This document shows, piece by piece, positions 60,372 through 64,000 of a stretch of 64,000 nt of DNA (positions within the stretch are counted from its first letter, which is position 1; each line of letters opens with the position of its first letter). A program made the translations under genes and the position numbers. The DNA is taken from the NCBI RefSeq assembly GCF_018457165.1, contig NZ_JAFMNX010000001.1, positions 124,001-188,000 on the forward strand, written 5' to 3'. The DNA comes from Tianweitania aestuarii (lineage in GTDB: Bacteria > Pseudomonadota > Alphaproteobacteria > Rhizobiales > Rhizobiaceae). The notes under the pieces were generated by a model. That model was not told the DNA's origin. It made no database searches and saw nothing but the letters and a program-made list of their open reading frames with translations.

Positions 60372-61593
60372 GGGCGGTCATCTGCTGGAGAAAGGATGTG
60401 CCGGCCGGAACGGGATTGAGGCCGAGATGCTCGGCAACCGTTTCGCCGATATCGGCGTAGGTGGCCCGAACGCCGATCGAACCCGGCTTGAACTGGGGAC
60501 CGATGCCCAGGATCGGCACGCGCTCGCGCGTATGATCCGTGCCGCGATAGGTGGGGTCGCAGCCGTGATCGGCGGTTAGGATCAGCATGTCGCCCGGCCG
60601 CAACCTGTCCAAGGCTTCCGGCAGGCGGGCATCGAAGGCTTCCAGTGCGGCGGCATAGCCGGCGACATCGCGGCGATGACCGAACTCGGTGTCGAAATCC
60701 ACGAAATTTGCGAAAACCAGATCGCCGTCGCCGGCATCATCCATCGCCTGGAGGGCCTTGTCGAACATCCCCATATTGCCAGCGCCCTTGCGGGTTTCCG
60801 ACACGCCGCGATGCGCAAAGATGTCGCCGATCTTGCCGATGCCGATGACGCGGCTGCCGCGTTGCGTCACGCGGTCCAGCAGCGTGGGCTGCGGCGGCGG
60901 CGTTGCGAAATCGCGGCGGTGGGGCGTGCGTGCAAAGGTCTCCACCGTTTCGCCGAGGAAGGGGCGCGCGATCACGCGGCCGATCTTGAGCGGATCCACC
61001 AGGCGACGCACGATGGCGCATAGGTCGTAGAGCCGTTCGAGGCCGAAATGCTCTTCATGCGCGGCAATCTGCAGAACGGAATCCACGGAGGTATAAAGGA
61101 TGGGCTTGCCGGTGCGCACATGCTCTTCGCCGAAATCGTCGATGACGCCGGTGCCGGACGCATGGCAATTGCCGAGAATGCCGGGCAGATCCGCTTGCGC
61201 AATGATGGCTTGCGTCAGTTCGGGCGGGAAGCTCGGCACGGTGTCGGGGAAATAGCCCCAGTCGAACTGAACGGGCAAAGACGCGATTTCCCAATGGCCG
61301 GACGGCGTGTCCTTGCCGAAGGAGGTTTCGGTCGCGGCACCGAAGAAGCCGAGCGTGCCGCCAGGCGGGAGTGGTTCGCCGTGAGACAGTGCGGAGGCAT
61401 GTGCGAGGCCGAGCGCATCCATGTGGGGCAGAAGCAGCGGACCTTTTCGCAGGCCGGGCTGATCGCCACGGCCGGCCGCACAGGCCGCGCGAATATGGCC
61501 GTAGGTATCGGCGCCTTCGTCATGGTAGCGCGCGGCATCCGGCGCGCAGCCGATACCAAAGGAATCCAGAACAAAGAGAAATGCGCGCGCCAT
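60364..61593 (-). CDS. deoB: phosphopentomutase
   Basis: From ATG 61593 the product is 409 residues. It has the alkaline-phosphatase-fold metal residues ([30 protein letters not shown]) and TPSGHWE. It interconverts (deoxy)ribose-1- and 5-phosphate in nucleoside use. deoB-mutM-echA is one minus-strand run. Confidence 0.97.
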   Translation of the reverse strand: MARAFLFVLDSFGIGCAPDAARYHDEGADTYGHIRAACAAGRGDQPGLRKGPLLLPHMDALGLAHASALSHGEPLPPGGTLGFFGAATETSFGKDTPSGHWEIASLPVQFDWGYFPDTVPSFPPELTQAIIAQADLPGILGNCHASGTGVIDDFGEEHVRTGKPILYTSVDSVLQIAAHEEHFGLERLYDLCAIVRRLVDPLKIGRVIARPFLGETVETFARTPHRRDFATPPPQPTLLDRVTQRGSRVIGIGKIGDIFAHRGVSETRKGAGNMGMFDKALQAMDDAGDGDLVFANFVDFDTEFGHRRDVAGYAAALEAFDARLPEALDRLRPGDMLILTADHGCDPTYRGTDHTRERVPILGIGPQFKPGSIGVRATYADIGETVAEHLGLNPVPAGTSFLQQMTAHA

Positions 61594-61665
61594 GAAGCCG
61601 ACCTTGATTGGCAACACAGATAGGTCAGTTCGCGCGTGCTCACAAATGCTTGTGCTGAATGCGCT

Positions 61666-62289
61666 TCAGCAGCCGCTGCAGGTGATCGTCGTGCTGCGGC
61701 GCGGGCGCATGAAATAGGTCTCATCCATGGCAATTCCGTCGAAGGCGGCGCCGACGCCGAGCGCCCTTCCTTCTGCCGCGTTGAGCAGAACCGGTTTGTA
61801 ATCGAGAGCCGCATCCACCCGGATGATGAAGGCGCCTTCGGTGCGCAGAAAGTCCGGCACGTCGACCTCGGTTTCCGAGGAAGAGTTGAACGCGCCGTCA
61901 GCCATCCTGCGTTGCCACGCGACCTTGCCCGTCAGCTGGTTCGTCGTGGTGCTTCTTTGAATGTTGATCGCAGTAACGGTGATCTCGGGACTGCTGCGAT
62001 TATAGGGCTGCAGAAGCGCTTCCCCGATCATCAGGATGCCGTCGATCTCGCTGCTCGTGAGTTCGGCCTGCTGGGTGACCAGATCGCCAACGAGATTGCC
62101 GGCGCGTCCGAGCTTCTTGTTGGTTTCGATGCCCTGCGAAAGCTCCATCGTCATGAAGTAGATGCAAAGGAGGATCGGAACGACAAAGGCGAATTCGAGC
62201 GCCGCGACCCCACGTCGATCCCGAGCAAAGGCGCCCATCGTCGACCGTGCACGCGCAAGAACGCGGCCGATTGTTCTTGCATCAGTCAT
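61666..62289 (-). CDS. TadE/TadG-like pseudopilin
   Basis: The 207-residue protein from ATG 62289 has the pseudopilin site FARDRRG before VAALEFAFVVPILLCIYFMT, where cleavage after Gly would leave Glu at +5. A periplasmic beta-rich part follows, with a Cys pair near the end (CSGC). It overlaps the next TadE-like gene by 8 bp. It belongs to the Tad pilus locus that includes flp. Confidence 0.88.
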   Translation of the reverse strand: MTDARTIGRVLARARSTMGAFARDRRGVAALEFAFVVPILLCIYFMTMELSQGIETNKKLGRAGNLVGDLVTQQAELTSSEIDGILMIGEALLQPYNRSSPEITVTAINIQRSTTTNQLTGKVAWQRRMADGAFNSSSETEVDVPDFLRTEGAFIIRVDAALDYKPVLLNAAEGRALGVGAAFDGIAMDETYFMRPRRSTTITCSGC

Positions 62290-62809
62290 CGAACGGCTCG
62301 TTCTGCCAGGTCGCCGTCGCAAAATGCAGGGTCTTGTTGCCCTTCAGGTTCGACATGGATTGGCGCAGGAGATCCGTGATCACCGGCCAGCGGTAGAATG
62401 TCCTCAGCATGTTCTTCGTGCCGGACCGGCCGACCTCCACCTTGAAGCCGCTCGTATCGATGTCGCCATCGTTTCCGATCTTGACCCGAAGCTTCGCGGC
62501 CTCCGCGAAGCTCGTGAACTCCCGCAGGTCCACCGACAGGTTTGCGCTGCAATTACCGGGAACAAGGATGTTGATGCGATTGCAGATGTCGTTCTTGAGT
62601 TCGGTTTCCGTCAGGCTCCGGATCTGACCGGTGCGCAGCTTGCGGGCGATATCGTCAGTCGCATTGGTCAGGATCTGCTGGCCGGCAAAAGACAGGCAGC
62701 TTTCGAGGATCGCGAACACAAGAAGACAGAAGGGGATGGCGAGAGCCACGAACTCGATGGCCGTGCTGCCCCGGCGGTCGCGCCAGAACCGAGCAAGGAG
62801 GCCTTTCAT
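62282..62809 (-). CDS. tadE: TadE-like pseudopilin
   Basis: The 175-residue product from ATG 62809 (ATG 62824 is possible, neither has a strong ribosome site) has the site RFWRDRRG before STAIEFVALAIPFCLLVFAI, then a periplasmic domain with two Cys. Cleavage by a prepilin peptidase such as CpaA/TadV is expected. It is the first of two TadE-like genes on this strand. Confidence 0.88.
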   Translation of the reverse strand: MKGLLARFWRDRRGSTAIEFVALAIPFCLLVFAILESCLSFAGQQILTNATDDIARKLRTGQIRSLTETELKNDICNRINILVPGNCSANLSVDLREFTSFAEAAKLRVKIGNDGDIDTSGFKVEVGRSGTKNMLRTFYRWPVITDLLRQSMSNLKGNKTLHFATATWQNEPFDD

Positions 62810-63000
62810 GGCTTCAGGATGCATCAGCGCTCGGACGCTTATCGCCGCGCGACCGTTCCGCTTTCCGTCTTGCATCCAGTCCTACCTGTTCGTCACGGAT
62901 GCGAGCCTAGCCGAAGCAGATTGCCGTCGCGTTTTGAAAACGCAGACAATCTTCTGCATTCGAGCAAGATTTGCTGCAGGCGGAGCTGCGGATCGCGTGC

Positions 63001-63435
63001 TTACCGGCCACCGTTCAAGGCTTCTTCCGACTTCTGCTCGGCCTCGTTGCGATAAGCGCCTTCGCAATAGGGCGTGCAGGAAAGCGTCTGCATCTGCGCG
63101 CGGCGATAAACCCGCACCGATCCGCTGTCCTGGCGAGAAACAGTTACCTGCTGATCCACGATCGCCTGGCCGTCCTTGTCGAGCAGAACGACATTGGTGG
63201 AGCCGAAGCCCTTGCCGGTCAGAACGATGGTCGTGTTGTTCTGAACGGCTGCATCCACGATGGCTGAGTTGCCGATGACGACCGTATCGATCGGCCGCGC
63301 GACCTTGATGATCTTTGCCTCGTTCATCATCACCTGAACGCCCGTTTCCGCCGATGCCGGGCCCATCAGGGCAAAACCGAGCAGCCCGCCGAGAAGGAGG
63401 GGCGTCAGAGAACGAGTGACTTGCAACAAGGACAT
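63001..63435 (-). CDS. CpaC-N/secretin N-domain pilus assembly protein
   Basis: The 144-residue protein from ATG 63435 (GGAAG 6 bp upstream) has a signal peptide ending MGPASAE, then a single T2SS-T3SS_pil_N domain (ARPIDTVVIGNSAIVDAAVQ, NTTIVLTGKGFGSTNVVLLD) and a Cys pair CTPYCEG. It matches the N-terminal part of CpaC/RcpA without the secretin barrel. It lies in the Tad locus. Confidence 0.85.
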   Translation of the reverse strand: MSLLQVTRSLTPLLLGGLLGFALMGPASAETGVQVMMNEAKIIKVARPIDTVVIGNSAIVDAAVQNNTTIVLTGKGFGSTNVVLLDKDGQAIVDQQVTVSRQDSGSVRVYRRAQMQTLSCTPYCEGAYRNEAEQKSEEALNGGR

Positions 63436-63676
63436 GGGTGTCTTCCGCGCGAAAGTGCAGGAAGCATGAAGGAGAAGGGTGAACACGCGGTAAACCGCAG
63501 ATCATCAGCATAGATCGGCAGGAGCGGGCGTGGATACTTTGATCCACTTTGGCAAGTGTTTGTTAAGCGCGTCGCTTAAGCCGTTCGCAACAGGTGTTCG
63601 CTAGGTTGAGGTCAATCGATCGACACGGCAGAACGTCGACGAGATGCTGTAACCACGTTGAGTAGGAACTCAGATA

Positions 63677-63859
63677 ATGTCGAAGATCTTCGCCCGTTTC
63701 GCCAAGGATGAATCCGGCGCAACCGCTATCGAATACGGCCTGATCGCTGCCCTGATCGCCCTCGCGATCATCGCTGGCGCGACCACGCTGGGCAACAGCC
63801 TGAACAACCAGTTCACCTTCTTGGGCACGAAGCTGTCGAACTCGCAGACTGCACGGTAA
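63677..63859 (+). CDS. Flp-type type IVb pilin
   Basis: The 60-residue pilin has a leader ending at G14 (DESG before ATAIEYGLIAAL) with Glu at +5 and Tyr at +6, then a long hydrophobic helix. This is the Flp/PilA signature. It is cleaved by CpaA/TadV and forms the adhesive Tad pilus. It faces away from the TadE-like genes. Confidence 0.95.
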   Translation: MSKIFARFAKDESGATAIEYGLIAALIALAIIAGATTLGNSLNNQFTFLGTKLSNSQTAR

Positions 63860-63869
63860 GAATGTCTGG

Positions 63870-63884
63870 CAGAACTTAGTTCTG
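63870..63884 (+). repeat. small hairpin after flp
   Basis: CAGAAC-TTA-GTTCTG is a perfect 6-bp stem 11 bp after the pilin stop. No T-tract follows, so it may stabilise the pilin mRNA rather than terminate it. Confidence 0.5.
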
Positions 63885-63904
63885 TAGATTTCCACTGATG
63901 GAAG

Positions 63905-63936
63905 ATGGAGGCTTATAGCTTGCTACAAGCCTCCAT
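63905..63936 (+). promoter_or_regulatory. hairpin covering the ribosome site and start of cpaA
   Basis: ATGGAGGCTT (63905-63914) pairs perfectly with AAGCCTCCAT (63927-63936). The stem holds GGAGG, and the loop holds the TTG start. It may be a partial terminator that lowers cpaA relative to flp or a translational lock. Confidence 0.65.
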
Positions 63937-64000
63937 TGTCTTGTTATTCTCCTGCTGCATGATGATGGCAATGGCATCTGACATGATGTCGATGACCATA
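63920..64000 (+). CDS. cpaA: CpaA/TadV prepilin peptidase, N-terminus only
   Basis: From TTG 63920 the frame stays open to the window end and reads MLQASIVLLFSCCMMMAMAS then DMMSMTI. A hydrophobic start followed by ASDxxxMTI is the N-terminus of CpaA/TadV aspartic peptidases (type A24), whose first catalytic Asp lies there. GGAGG at 63907-63911 sits 8 bp before the TTG. The flp-cpaA order is the standard Tad layout. Only 27 residues are visible. Confidence 0.7.
   Translation, partial: MLQASIVLLFSCCMMMAMASDMMSMTI

Overview
The window looks like a piece of a high-GC alphaproteobacterial chromosome, most likely order Rhizobiales (Hyphomicrobiales). The reasons are the gene blocks lnt / XRE regulator / metK / trmB, rimP-nusA-ylxR-infB-rbfA-truB...rpsO-pnp, fabI-fabB-fabA next to an irr-type Fur regulator, and deoB-mutM-echA-rpsT-dnaA-dnaN-recF-moeB. 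The family cannot be fixed from sequence reading alone.

Layout. 1-1.7 kb: end of an MFS exporter with its HlyD/EmrA partner. 1.75-4.8 kb: a DUF2726 protein, then a visibly AT-richer two-gene module (XRE-ASCH plus PIN-GNAT-PUA-like) that resembles a toxin-antitoxin or stress operon. 4.8-7.5 kb: DUF2141 protein, then a coupled GGDEF-EAL / BLUF pair. 7.5-9.4 kb: lepA. 9.4-13.4 kb: accessory stretch with a 31-residue membrane peptide, a DUF3800 gene, a winged-helix-like unknown with iteron-like sites at its start, a GIY-YIG protein, REP-like palindromes and copy A of a 333-bp structured repeat. 13.4-19.3 kb: mscS, hydantoinase/oxoprolinase, malate synthase G and a GlcG-like protein. 19.3-30.5 kb: a co-directional housekeeping run (tsaB, rimI, plsC, miaB, phoH, ybeY, corC-like, lnt, XRE regulator, metK, trmB) with one opposing methyltransferase. 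30.6-33.6 kb: tctCBA carboxylate transporter. 33.7-45.3 kb: the translation/RNA operon from rimP to pnp, with a promoter and an intrinsic terminator just before rimP. 45.3-51.6 kb: rRNA-type methyltransferase, fabI/fabB/fabA (minus), irr, SH3 protein, D-2-hydroxyacid dehydrogenase. 51.7-52.1 kb: copy B of the 333-bp repeat, inverted. 52.2-61.6 kb: a minus-strand run holding GNAT, moeB/thiF, recF, dnaN, dnaA, an intergenic region with DnaA boxes, rpsT, echA, mutM and deoB. 61.7-64 kb: part of a Tad/Flp pilus locus: two TadE-like pseudopilins and a CpaC-N-like protein on minus, then flp pilin and the start of cpaA on plus.

How it works together: most of the window is core gene expression (translation factors, tRNA modification, RNA decay), membrane lipid synthesis and replication initiation. 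The less ordinary content is (1) the inverted 333-bp repeat whose two copies differ by compensatory changes in a hairpin, which argues for selection on structure; (2) the XRE-ASCH / PIN-GNAT-PUA module; (3) the small accessory cassette after lepA; (4) regulatory hairpins before rimP and over the cpaA start.

Base and residue positions were counted by hand. No similarity search was run; family names rest on recognised motifs and gene order.
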